Shown here piece after piece: positions 27,344 to 35,122 of a DNA stretch of 64,000 bases (positions are counted from its first letter, which is position 1; each line of letters starts with the position of its first letter). The notes below the pieces were generated by a model. It was not told the origin of the DNA and made no database searches. It saw only the letters and a list, made by a program, of their open reading frames with translations. The stretch comes from Bog-473 sp963726135 (lineage in GTDB: Bacteria > Actinomycetota > Acidimicrobiia > Acidimicrobiales > RAAP-2), in contig CAVSBE010000002.1 in NCBI GenBank assembly GCA_963726135.1, positions 62,001 through 126,000 on the forward strand. The letters run 5' to 3'. The position numbers were made by a program, and so were the translations under genes.

Positions 27344-27810
27344 GCGACTCGGTACGAGAGTTGCTCGAGGGGCACGCGTTCCTGACGGGTCTGCCGACCG
27401 GGTCGCTCGAGCTCGTGGCTGCACATGCCGAGCCCTTCAGCTTCAAGGCCGGCACACTGCTGTTCCGTGAGGGCAGCCCAGCGGATCTCGTGTACCTCAT
27501 CGGGAAGGGGCACGTTGCCATTGAGGTCCATGCACCCAACCGCGAAGCGATCGTCGTCGAGACCCTTCAACCGGGGAACGTGGTCGGGCTGTCCTGGGCT
27601 GCCCCGCCGTTCCGCTATCAGTTCGACGCGCGTGCTATCGACGAGGTGGAGGCAGTCGGTGTCGATGCGGCGCAGCTGCGGGCCGCGCTGGCGGAGAATC
27701 CGGCGCTCGGGTATCACGTCTTACACCGGTTGACCGGGGTGATCCTCGAGAGGCTCCAGGCCACCCGGCTGAGGCTTCTCGACCTCTACGGGCGGACCGA
27801 TGCTCGCTGA
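27340..27810 (+). CDS. cyclic-nucleotide-binding-domain protein in the hydrogenase operon
   Basis: A 156-residue single cNMP-binding domain with no DNA-binding helix-turn-helix. FSFKAGTLLFREGSPADLVYLIGKGHVAIE is the first half of the domain and ETLQPGNVVGLSWAAPPF the second; the arginine of the classic phosphate-binding cassette is not evident. Its GTG overlaps the hyhB stop and its end overlaps the hyhG start, so it is co-translated with the hydrogenase. Mycobacterial 3b hydrogenase operons also carry such a gene, from memory. I infer a regulatory or assembly role; the ligand is unknown. Confidence 0.82.
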   Translation: MSDSVRELLEGHAFLTGLPTGSLELVAAHAEPFSFKAGTLLFREGSPADLVYLIGKGHVAIEVHAPNREAIVVETLQPGNVVGLSWAAPPFRYQFDARAIDEVEAVGVDAAQLRAALAENPALGYHVLHRLTGVILERLQATRLRLLDLYGRTDAR

Positions 27811-28660
27811 CGCCCTCACCCGCACCGCGGCTCCCGGTCCGCTCGTCCCCAGGCCGTATGTCGTGGTGGCGCGGCGCGAGGAGGCGGCCGATGTGGTCAC
27901 CTTGTCTCTCGAGCCGCTGGAAGGGGACATGCCCGCGTTCCGGCATGGCCAATTCAACATGGTGACGTGGTTCGGGCGGGGGGAGATCGCCGTGTCGATG
28001 TCCAACGCCCCCGGCGAGCCCGGGCCGGTGGAGCACTCCATCCGCCGGGTCGGGGCCGTCAGCGAGGCGCTCTGCGCCGCACCGGTCGGATCGGTCGTCG
28101 GCATCCGGGGACCCTTCGGCACGTCGTGGGGCATCGACGAGGTCGAGGACGGTGCCGACGTCGTGGTGGTGGCGGGGGGTATCGGGCTTGCGCCGCTACG
28201 CGGTGCGGTGCGTGATCTCGTCGCTCGCCAGCAGGCCGGCCGCGGACGTGTCTTCGTGCTCGTTGGCGCTCGTTCACCGGACCAGATCTTGTTCCCCGAC
28301 GACCTCCGTGATTGGCGCAAGGCCGGCGCGCACGTGGGCATTTCCGTCGACTTCGGCGCATCGGGCTGGACCGGGGTGGTCGGCGTGGTCACGGCGTTGC
28401 TGCCGGGGGCGCCCTTCGAGGAGGTGGGATCCCTGGCGCTGCTGTGCGGGCCCGAGATCATGATGCGGTTCGGCGGCCGCGCCCTCGTCGACCGCGGGGT
28501 CGACGCCGGGCGCGTGCGGGTCTCGCTGGAGCGGAACATGCAGTGCGGCATAGGCCTGTGCGGCCATTGCCAGCTCGGGCCGCTGCTCGTGTGCCGGGAC
28601 GGTCCAATCGTGCCCTACGGCGGTATGGCCGACTGGTTGTTCATGGAGCGGAACTGGTGA
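27800..28660 (+). CDS. hyhG: group 3b NiFe hydrogenase FAD/NAD(P)-binding subunit
   Basis: A 286-residue ferredoxin-NADP-reductase-like subunit that binds FAD and NAD(P)H. HGQFNMVTWFGRGEIAVSMS lies in the FAD domain; VVVVAGGIGLAPLRGAVRDL is the nucleotide-binding motif near residue 120; LLCGPEIMMRF precedes the C-terminal [2Fe-2S] motif CGIGLCGHCQLGPLLVC. It reduces NAD(P)+ with electrons from hydrogen, or the reverse. It overlaps its neighbours on both sides (10 bp upstream, GTGA downstream). Confidence 0.9.
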   Translation: MLADALTRTAAPGPLVPRPYVVVARREEAADVVTLSLEPLEGDMPAFRHGQFNMVTWFGRGEIAVSMSNAPGEPGPVEHSIRRVGAVSEALCAAPVGSVVGIRGPFGTSWGIDEVEDGADVVVVAGGIGLAPLRGAVRDLVARQQAGRGRVFVLVGARSPDQILFPDDLRDWRKAGAHVGISVDFGASGWTGVVGVVTALLPGAPFEEVGSLALLCGPEIMMRFGGRALVDRGVDAGRVRVSLERNMQCGIGLCGHCQLGPLLVCRDGPIVPYGGMADWLFMERNW

Positions 28661-29469
28661 GCCCGGACACACGCCCGACGCTGGCTGTGTGGAAGTTCGC
28701 GTCGTGCGACGGGTGCCAGCTCAGCCTGCTCGATTGCGAGGACGAACTGCTCAGCCTCGCCGGGGCGGTGCGGATCGCCCACTTCACCGAGATGACACGG
28801 GCGCATGTCGACGGTCCCTACGACGTGTCGCTGGTCGAGGGATCGATCACCACGACCGAGGACGCCGAGCGCATCCTCGCCGTCCGCGCCGCCTCACGCC
28901 GGCTCATCACCATCGGCGCCTGCGCCACATCCGGGGGGATCCAGGCCCTGCGGAACCTGGCCGAGAGGGGCGAGTTCGTCGGCGTGGTCTACGCGCACCC
29001 GGAGTACGTCTCGTCGCTCGAGACCTCCACCCCGATCTCTTCCCATGTGCCGGTCGACTTCGAGCTGAACGGCTGCCCGATCGACCGCCGCCAGCTCCTC
29101 GAGGTCATCACGGCCTCACTGGTCGGTCGGCGCCCTGTCATCCCGGACCACACCGTGTGCCAGCAGTGCAAGGGCCGCGGTGCGGTCTGCGTCCTCGTCG
29201 CACACGGGACGCCCTGCCTCGGCCCGGTCACCCGGGCCGGGTGCGGCGCACTGTGCCCCTCGGTCGGCCGCGGTTGCTACGGGTGCTTCGGGCCCGTCGC
29301 CGGTGCGAACACCGCCGCCCTCGCCGATCGCCTGCTCCAGCAGGGCATGGCGCCCGTGGACGCATCGCGCCTCTTCTCGACCTTCTACACGGGCAACGAG
29401 GTCTTTCAGCGCCAATCCGTCACGCTCCGCGCCCGAGCCGACCGTGCTGCCGACGGGGAGCCCGCGTGA
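28657..29469 (+). CDS. hyhS: group 3b NiFe hydrogenase small subunit
   Basis: A 270-residue small subunit. It opens with FASCDGCQLSLLDCE, which coordinates the proximal [4Fe-4S] cluster, continues with TIGACATSGGIQALRN and ELNGCPIDRRQLLEV, and ends with further cysteine sets (CQQCKGRGAVC, GCGALCPSVGRGCYGCFGP). There is no Tat signal, so the enzyme is cytoplasmic. The GTG start overlaps the hyhG stop by four bases. Confidence 0.93.
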   Translation: MSPDTRPTLAVWKFASCDGCQLSLLDCEDELLSLAGAVRIAHFTEMTRAHVDGPYDVSLVEGSITTTEDAERILAVRAASRRLITIGACATSGGIQALRNLAERGEFVGVVYAHPEYVSSLETSTPISSHVPVDFELNGCPIDRRQLLEVITASLVGRRPVIPDHTVCQQCKGRGAVCVLVAHGTPCLGPVTRAGCGALCPSVGRGCYGCFGPVAGANTAALADRLLQQGMAPVDASRLFSTFYTGNEVFQRQSVTLRARADRAADGEPA

Positions 29470-30770
29470 GCGCACCCGGGGAGGGCCGGCGCACCGTCTC
29501 GGTCGAGGGCCTGGCCCGTGTGGAAGGCGAAGGTTCCCTCCGGGTCGAGGTGCGCGACGGACGTGTCGAGGAGGTCGAGCTCCACATCTTCGAGCCTCCC
29601 CGCTTCTTCGAGGCGTTCTTGCGCGGACGACGGGCTACGGAGGCACCGGACCTCACCGCCCGCATCTGCGGCATCTGCCCGGTGGCGTACCAGATGAGCG
29701 CGTGCAGCGCAGTCGAGGACGCTCTCGGCATGGAGGTCGGCGGCCCGATCACCGAGCTCCGTCGCCTCCTGTACTGCGGGGAGTGGATGCAGAGCCATTC
29801 TCTGCACATCCACATGCTGCACGCGCCTGACTTCCTGGGCTGCCAGGACGCGGTCGAGATGGCCCAGCGACACCGGGCGGCCTTCGAGCGGGGCCTGGCT
29901 CTGAAGAAGATGGGCAACCGCATCATGGAGACGATCGGGGGGAGGGCCATCCATCCCGTCAACGTGAAGGTCGGAGGCTTCTACCGAGCCCCCAGCCGGG
30001 CCGAGGTGGCCGACCTTGCGGGCCCGCTGCACGATGCCCTCAACCACGCCCTCGCCACAGTCGAGTGGGTGTCGGGATTCGACTTCCCCGACGTGCACGG
30101 CGACTACCGCTTCGTCGCCCTGCGCGGGCCGGGCCGTTACCCGCTCGAATCGGGCCGTGTCGCCTCGTCCGACGGGTTGGACACGTCTGCCGCGGGCTTC
30201 GCCGATCTCGTCGTCGAGGAGCACGTGGCCCGGTCGACTGCGCTCCAAGCGCGCCTGGAAGGGCGCCTGGAATACCTCACGGGACCGCTCGCACGCTACG
30301 CCCTCAACTCGTCGCAGCTGCCCGGCCTCGCCCGGGACGCCGCGGCCCGGGCCGGCCTCGGCGGCACGTGTACCAACCCGTTCCAGAGCATCGTCGTGCG
30401 CAGCGTCGAGCTCGTGTTCGCCTGCGAGGAGGCGCTGGCCCTGGTCGAGGGCTACGAGCCTCCGGATCCTCCGAGCGTCCCCGTGGGGACGGGCGCGGGC
30501 GTCGGAACCGGTGCCACCGAGGCGCCCAGAGGGCTCTTGTTCCACCGCTACCGCATCGATCCCGATGGATCCATCGTCGAGGCGCGGATCGTCCCGCCGA
30601 CCTCACAGAACCAGATCATGATCGAGTCCGACGTGCGACGGGCCGTCCAGTCCGCACTCGACCTGACCGACGACGAGCTCACGTGGAGGAGTGAGCAGGC
30701 GATCCGCAACCACGACCCGTGCATCTCGTGCGCGACGCACTTCCTCGACGTGACTGTGACGCGCCGGTGA
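29466..30770 (+). CDS. hyhL: group 3b NiFe hydrogenase large (catalytic) subunit
   Basis: A 434-residue catalytic subunit. The nickel ligands are in the N-terminal RICGICPVAYQMSA and the C-terminal DPCISCATH; a short tail FLDVTVTRR follows the final histidine and is the expected cleavage product of the maturation protease. LYCGEWMQSHSLHIHMLHAP is another conserved large-subunit region. The cytoplasmic four-subunit make-up and cofactor partner place it in the bidirectional NAD(P)-linked 3b group. The frame is intact and the start overlaps the hyhS stop. Confidence 0.94.
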   Translation: MSAPGEGRRTVSVEGLARVEGEGSLRVEVRDGRVEEVELHIFEPPRFFEAFLRGRRATEAPDLTARICGICPVAYQMSACSAVEDALGMEVGGPITELRRLLYCGEWMQSHSLHIHMLHAPDFLGCQDAVEMAQRHRAAFERGLALKKMGNRIMETIGGRAIHPVNVKVGGFYRAPSRAEVADLAGPLHDALNHALATVEWVSGFDFPDVHGDYRFVALRGPGRYPLESGRVASSDGLDTSAAGFADLVVEEHVARSTALQARLEGRLEYLTGPLARYALNSSQLPGLARDAAARAGLGGTCTNPFQSIVVRSVELVFACEEALALVEGYEPPDPPSVPVGTGAGVGTGATEAPRGLLFHRYRIDPDGSIVEARIVPPTSQNQIMIESDVRRAVQSALDLTDDELTWRSEQAIRNHDPCISCATHFLDVTVTRR

Positions 30771-31273
30771 CCGACCCCGCTGCCTACTCCGTCGTGGTGG
30801 CGGCGCTCGGGTGCGAGTTCCGGCGTGACGACGGCGCCGGGGCGGCGGTGCTGCAGCAGGTGTGCCTCGACGCTGACCCCGCGGCGGTGCTGACCACGAT
30901 CGCCTCGCCAATCGACCTTCTCGACCTGTGGGACGGCGCCGGGCTCGCCGTCGTGGTCGACGCTCTCGGTGTGGGTCATCCCGGGACCGTGCTCGACGTC
31001 GAACTCGACGGTGCCACGTTCCCGGAGGCGATCGGGGTTCGGGCGCCGGGGACGAGTAGTCACGGACTCGGGGTGGTCGAAGCGCTCAGGTTGGCCTTCG
31101 TGCGGGGAACGGCTCCAAGGCGCGCGGTGCTGGTCGGGATCGTGGGCGAGGACTTCGCGCCAGGGGTGGGGCTCACTCCCTCCGTGGCCGCCGCCGTCGA
31201 CCGAGCCGCCCGACGGGTCGAACGGGTCGTGCGTTGTGCGCGGGTCCACGCTGACGGGACCCCGGCCTCGTAG
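30767..31273 (+). CDS. hydrogenase maturation protease
   Basis: A 168-residue HycI/HybD-type endopeptidase that removes the C-terminal tail of the large subunit after nickel insertion. ALGCEFRRDDGAGAAVLQQV corresponds to the family GNxLxxDDGxG motif, with an acidic nickel ligand; LAVVVDALGVGHPG and SHGLGVVEAL are the other conserved segments, the histidine being a metal ligand. It is the last gene of the hydrogenase operon and its GTG overlaps the hyhL stop. The hypABCDEF assembly genes are not in the window. Confidence 0.9.
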   Translation: MTDPAAYSVVVAALGCEFRRDDGAGAAVLQQVCLDADPAAVLTTIASPIDLLDLWDGAGLAVVVDALGVGHPGTVLDVELDGATFPEAIGVRAPGTSSHGLGVVEALRLAFVRGTAPRRAVLVGIVGEDFAPGVGLTPSVAAAVDRAARRVERVVRCARVHADGTPAS

Positions 31274-31352
31274 GGCTGGAATATGGCCGGCAGCCCCGAC
31301 TGCCCCCTTCGTTGCCAACGCGAGATCCTCTGGCTGCGCCAGGCACGTCAAC

Positions 31353-31395
31353 GGGACCATCGGCTCTAGTGGCGAGAACTGGGTAGGGACACACT
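31353..31395 (+). promoter_or_regulatory. DosR-like promoter of the phosphoribosyltransferase-hydrolase gene
   Basis: Box GGGACCATCGGCTC (31353-31366), 23 bp, hexamer CACACT (31390-31395). The expected transcript start falls on the ATG at 31400-31402, so the mRNA is probably leaderless. Confidence 0.6.
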
Positions 31396-31399
31396 GCAA

Positions 31400-32746
31400 A
31401 TGGCCGAGGAGGTCGACATGAGGTTCCGCGATCGGAGAGATGCCGGTCGTCACCTGGCCGAGGTGGTCAGGCGCGCCGATCTCGGTGGGGGCGATGTCGT
31501 CGTGCTTGGATTGCCACGCGGCGGGGTGCCCGTGGCCTTCGAGATCGCCGGTGCTCTGCGCGCGCCCCTCGATGTCATCGTCGTCAGGAAGCTCGGCGTC
31601 CCCTTCCAGCCCGAGCTCGCGATGGGGGCGATCGGTGAGGGGGGGGTCCGGGTGGAGAACTGGGACGTGTTGCAGTCCGCTGGGCTCAGTTCGTTGGAGC
31701 TCGACGCAGTCGAGACGCGTGAGCGCGCCGAGTTGCATCGACGGGCGGAGCAATACCGGGACGGGCGCGCGCCGCTGGAGCTCCATGGTCGCTGCGCGGT
31801 GATCGTCGACGACGGGATCGCAACCGGCTCCACGGTACGCGCTGCCTGTCAGGTAGCGCGTACCCTCGGAGTGGCCCGCATCGTCGTCGCCGTTCCGGTC
31901 GCGTCGCGGCAGGCGGTCGCCGCGTTGCGCGACGTCTGCGACGAGGTCCTGTGCGTCGAGGTGCCCGACCCGTTCTACGCCGTCGGAGAGTGGTATCGCG
32001 ACTTCTCCCAGACGTCCGATGACCAGGTGGTCGACCTCCTGCGCCTTGCGGCGACCGGATATGAGGCCGCATCCGATCCGGGGGGTGCTGACCCACCCAT
32101 GCGAGACGAGGAAATCCTGGTCCGCGCGGGCAAGGTCGATCTGTGTGGGCGCCTCACAGTCCCGGGTGGGCCGATCGGTACGGTCGTCTTCGCTCACGGG
32201 AGCGGTAGCAGCCGTCACAGCCCGAGGAACCGCTACGTCGCGAGCGTCTTGAACGCAGCAGGCCTGGCGACGCTGCTCATCGACCTCTTGAGCGCGGTGG
32301 AGGAATTGGAACGCACCTACGTCTTCGACATTCGCCTGCTGGCCGACCGGCTGGGTGAGGCCACGCGGTGGACGAGGGCGCTGCCGGAGGTGGCCTCGAC
32401 GAAGATCGGCCTCTTCGGAGCGAGCACTGGTGCCGCGGCTGCCTTGTGGGCCGCGGCGCAACCCGACAGTGGCATCTCGGCAATCGTGTCCCGTGGCGGA
32501 CGGCCTGACCTTGCGGCGCCGCTATTGGCCGCCGTTGCAGCTCCGACGCTCCTTATCGTGGGAGGGTGTGACGAGGCCGTCTTGGACTTGAACCGGCAGG
32601 CTCTGGCAGAGCTGCGCTGTGAGACCCGGCTGACCGTCGTCCCCGGCGCCACCCATCTGTTCGAGGAGCCCGGCACGATGCAGGTGGTCGCCGAATTGGC
32701 GCGTGACTGGTTCACCACCAAACTTGGTGTCACGTCCGACAACTAG
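31400..32746 (+). CDS. phosphoribosyltransferase - alpha/beta-hydrolase fusion protein
   Basis: A 448-residue two-domain protein. Residues 1-215 are a type I phosphoribosyltransferase domain (GLPRGGVPVAFEIA, VIVRKLGVPFQPELAMGA, and the PRPP loop CAVIVDDGIATGST). Residues 235-445 are a dienelactone-hydrolase-type alpha/beta hydrolase (VVFAHGSGSSRHSPRN, nucleophile in GLFGASTGAAAAL, acid in VGGCDEAV, histidine in GATHLFEEPG). The same fusion is known in mycobacteria, where I recall one member (Rv0571c) in the DosR regulon. The substrates of both halves are unknown. It starts at ATG 31400 with no Shine-Dalgarno sequence. Confidence 0.88.
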   Translation: MAEEVDMRFRDRRDAGRHLAEVVRRADLGGGDVVVLGLPRGGVPVAFEIAGALRAPLDVIVVRKLGVPFQPELAMGAIGEGGVRVENWDVLQSAGLSSLELDAVETRERAELHRRAEQYRDGRAPLELHGRCAVIVDDGIATGSTVRAACQVARTLGVARIVVAVPVASRQAVAALRDVCDEVLCVEVPDPFYAVGEWYRDFSQTSDDQVVDLLRLAATGYEAASDPGGADPPMRDEEILVRAGKVDLCGRLTVPGGPIGTVVFAHGSGSSRHSPRNRYVASVLNAAGLATLLIDLLSAVEELERTYVFDIRLLADRLGEATRWTRALPEVASTKIGLFGASTGAAAALWAAAQPDSGISAIVSRGGRPDLAAPLLAAVAAPTLLIVGGCDEAVLDLNRQALAELRCETRLTVVPGATHLFEEPGTMQVVAELARDWFTTKLGVTSDN

Positions 32747-32947
32747 GCGATCGCCATCTTCGTAAGGGCCGCGGGCCGAATTCGAGTCCGCGCCGGTCCG
32801 ACACAATCCTCTTTGAGATCACGCTCCGGATTTGAGGTCTAGGTTTGGCTTCGCCACTTCCAACTCCCTTCGGATCGAACCTCGCGATCCGTCCAGTTCA
32901 ACCACTACGGAGCCATTTCTGTTCTCTTTTCGACTGACACGACGTTG

Positions 32948-34243
32948 ATGTCGTCCCTTGTACCTGACGAGTCCGCCTCCGACGTGGCGCGCCGGCTGCG
33001 ACTCCACCACTGGACCGATCGTGCGGTCATCGCCATTGCGATCACAGCGCTCGCCGCAGGGTTCGGGCAATTCGGTGTGGTCGCCGCACTGGGCGACGTG
33101 TCCACGCAGCTGGGCCACGTCGTGCCAGGTGGTTCGATCGCCGACAAGGTGGGGCTGTCGGGTACCAGCCTCGGTGTTGGTCTCGCCCTCATCCGCCTCG
33201 CCTCGCTGGCGAGCCTGCCGCTCATCGGGATCGCCGACCGCTTCGGACGTCGGCGCATGATCCTCGCCGTGACCATCGCGGGCTTGGCACTGACGGTGAC
33301 CGCGGCGGCCAGCCCTGGCTACTGGTGGTTCGTGGCCATCTTCGCCTTCGGGCGTCCGCTGCTCAGCGCCACCAACGCGCTGGCGGAAGTGATGGCGGCG
33401 GAGGAGACCGCATCGACTGACAGGGCGGCAGCCATTGCGCTGATCGCCGCAGGGTACGGCGTGGGGGCGGGTGTCGCCGCCATCGTCCACAGCCTCGCGT
33501 CGAGTGCACTGGGCTTCAGAGGCATCTTCGCATTGGCCGTCGTCCCTTTGGCCGTCGTCTTCGCCGTGCGTGGGTGGGTGGAGGAACCGACCCGGTTCAT
33601 GGTGGCGGATGCGGAGGGTGACCATCCGACCCCGGTCCTCGGCGCCGTCGCGCCGCGCTTTCGGAAGAGGGTGGTCGTGCTCGCGCTTGTCACGTTCGCC
33701 GTCTCCGTCATAACGGGACCGGCGAACAGCTTCATCTTCCTCTACGCGCAGGACGTCCTGCACCAGCGAGGATGGGTGACCGCTCTCATGGTTGCGAGCG
33801 CCGGCGTCACAGGCCTGCTCGGGCTCCTCACGGGGCGATGGCTGGCCGACCACGTCGGCCGCCGGCCGACCTGCACCGCGGCCGTGCTCGCGGTCGCCGG
33901 CAGCGGGGCGCTCGCCTACTCGGGCACTCGGCCGGCGCTCATCGTCGGGTACACCGTCGGGGTGTTCAGCGGTTCGCTGCTCGCCCCGGGCGCCGGCGCG
34001 TTGCTCTCGGAACTCTTCCCGACCTCGGTGCGGGCGTCGGCCACCGGGTGGTGCGTCGCAGCGGGGGTGCTCGGTGCGGTCGGCGGTCTGGTGGCTTTTG
34101 GCGCTGTGGCCGACGTCGGCAATCGCTTCGCCTCCGCAGCTGACCTGACCTTTCTCCCGACCTCCGCAGCGGCCGTCCTCTTCTGGCTGGTGCCCGAGAC
34201 GATGGGCCGGGAGCCCGAGTCCCTCTGGCCGAGCGACGCCTAG
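32948..34243 (+). CDS. MFS transporter
   Basis: A 431-residue major facilitator with about twelve transmembrane helices. The loop between helices 2 and 3 reads GIADRFGRRRMILAV and its counterpart in the second half is GRWLADHVGRRPTC, both typical of the superfamily; PTSVRASATGWC near the end resembles the sugar/organic-acid porter branch. ATG 32948 is used; a TTG lies just before it. The substrate is unknown. It is convergent with the IPT/TIG gene, leaving a 16-bp gap. Confidence 0.88.
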   Translation: MSSLVPDESASDVARRLRLHHWTDRAVIAIAITALAAGFGQFGVVAALGDVSTQLGHVVPGGSIADKVGLSGTSLGVGLALIRLASLASLPLIGIADRFGRRRMILAVTIAGLALTVTAAASPGYWWFVAIFAFGRPLLSATNALAEVMAAEETASTDRAAAIALIAAGYGVGAGVAAIVHSLASSALGFRGIFALAVVPLAVVFAVRGWVEEPTRFMVADAEGDHPTPVLGAVAPRFRKRVVVLALVTFAVSVITGPANSFIFLYAQDVLHQRGWVTALMVASAGVTGLLGLLTGRWLADHVGRRPTCTAAVLAVAGSGALAYSGTRPALIVGYTVGVFSGSLLAPGAGALLSELFPTSVRASATGWCVAAGVLGAVGGLVAFGAVADVGNRFASAADLTFLPTSAAAVLFWLVPETMGREPESLWPSDA

Positions 34244-34259
34244 GCGGGCCGCGCGACTC

Positions 34260-34994
34260 TCACGACTGGTGGTAGGCGAAGGTCACCGCGTTGGACGTGC
34301 CGCCCGCGGTGGTGATCGTCACCCGTGCTGACCGGTCGCCCGATGGCGGCGGGACGGTCACCGTGCAGGTGTTCTGCGCCGGGCAGCTCGTCGCCGCCAC
34401 CTGGCCGTTGAACCTGGCCACGATCTGGCCGCTCGAGCTGAGGAAACCTGCGCCGGTGACTTGAACGCTCTGCCCGGCGCTCCCACTCGAGGGAGTGAGT
34501 GAGCCGATGACCGGCGGCCCTCCGGGTGCCGCCAACAACGGCGTGTTGGTCGAGGTGGTCGTCGACGTGCCCGACGTTCCCCGAGGCGTGTGATGGCCTT
34601 TGGCCTGGGACTGTCCCGACGGTGGTGCTGCTCCGGCATGGGTCGGCACGGGCGTCGTCGCCGTCGAAGGGGACGGAGCCTGCGGCGTCGTACTCCCCGT
34701 GAGCGACACGGCGAGCGCGATCGCCGCCAGCACCACGAGTGCGCCCACGACGGTGATCGATGTGATCAGCCAACGGTCGGGTCGCGCCGGCTCGGCCGGC
34801 TTCGCGCTCGAGCGCGTCGGGACCGTGACCCGCCCGTGGCGGCGCGGGGTCGGGGCCGGCGAGGGGCGAGGTGGCAGTGGTGGGGGAGCGCCGCCCTGGG
34901 ATGCGCGGGCGCGCAGGACGGCGCTCTCCATGGCCCCGAGTGCGCGCCGACCGGCCATGCCCCGTGGCGTCTCGTCCGCCTGCCCATCCGTCAT
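34260..34994 (-). CDS. IPT/TIG-domain membrane-anchored protein
   Basis: A 244-residue protein with a proline- and arginine-rich cytoplasmic N-terminus (about 70 residues), one transmembrane helix (WLITSITVVGALVVLAAIALAV), a Ser/Thr/Pro-rich linker and a C-terminal IPT/TIG immunoglobulin-like domain (PVIGSLTPSSGSAGQSVQVTG, FNGQVAATSC). The domain would sit outside the membrane and probably binds protein or polysaccharide. No catalytic motif is visible. The gene is divergent from the dehydrogenase gene at 35123. Confidence 0.78.
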   Translation of the reverse strand: MTDGQADETPRGMAGRRALGAMESAVLRARASQGGAPPPLPPRPSPAPTPRRHGRVTVPTRSSAKPAEPARPDRWLITSITVVGALVVLAAIALAVSLTGSTTPQAPSPSTATTPVPTHAGAAPPSGQSQAKGHHTPRGTSGTSTTTSTNTPLLAAPGGPPVIGSLTPSSGSAGQSVQVTGAGFLSSSGQIVARFNGQVAATSCPAQNTCTVTVPPPSGDRSARVTITTAGGTSNAVTFAYHQS

Positions 34995-35122
34995 TGGAGC
35001 CTCCTCCGCGGAATTCTTCCCGTTTCCTTCGATCTGTAACCGCGACCAGCGGTGCCTCCTCAGCCTGGGTCATGGCGTCCCGCGTTGGCACCGGCCAACC
35101 CTTTCGTGCAACCCTGAACGAC

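Noticed and set aside
30548..32461. A 637-residue open frame antisense to the hydrogenase protease and the phosphoribosyltransferase fusion
   Set aside because: It crosses two real genes and an intergenic promoter and has no recognisable domain.
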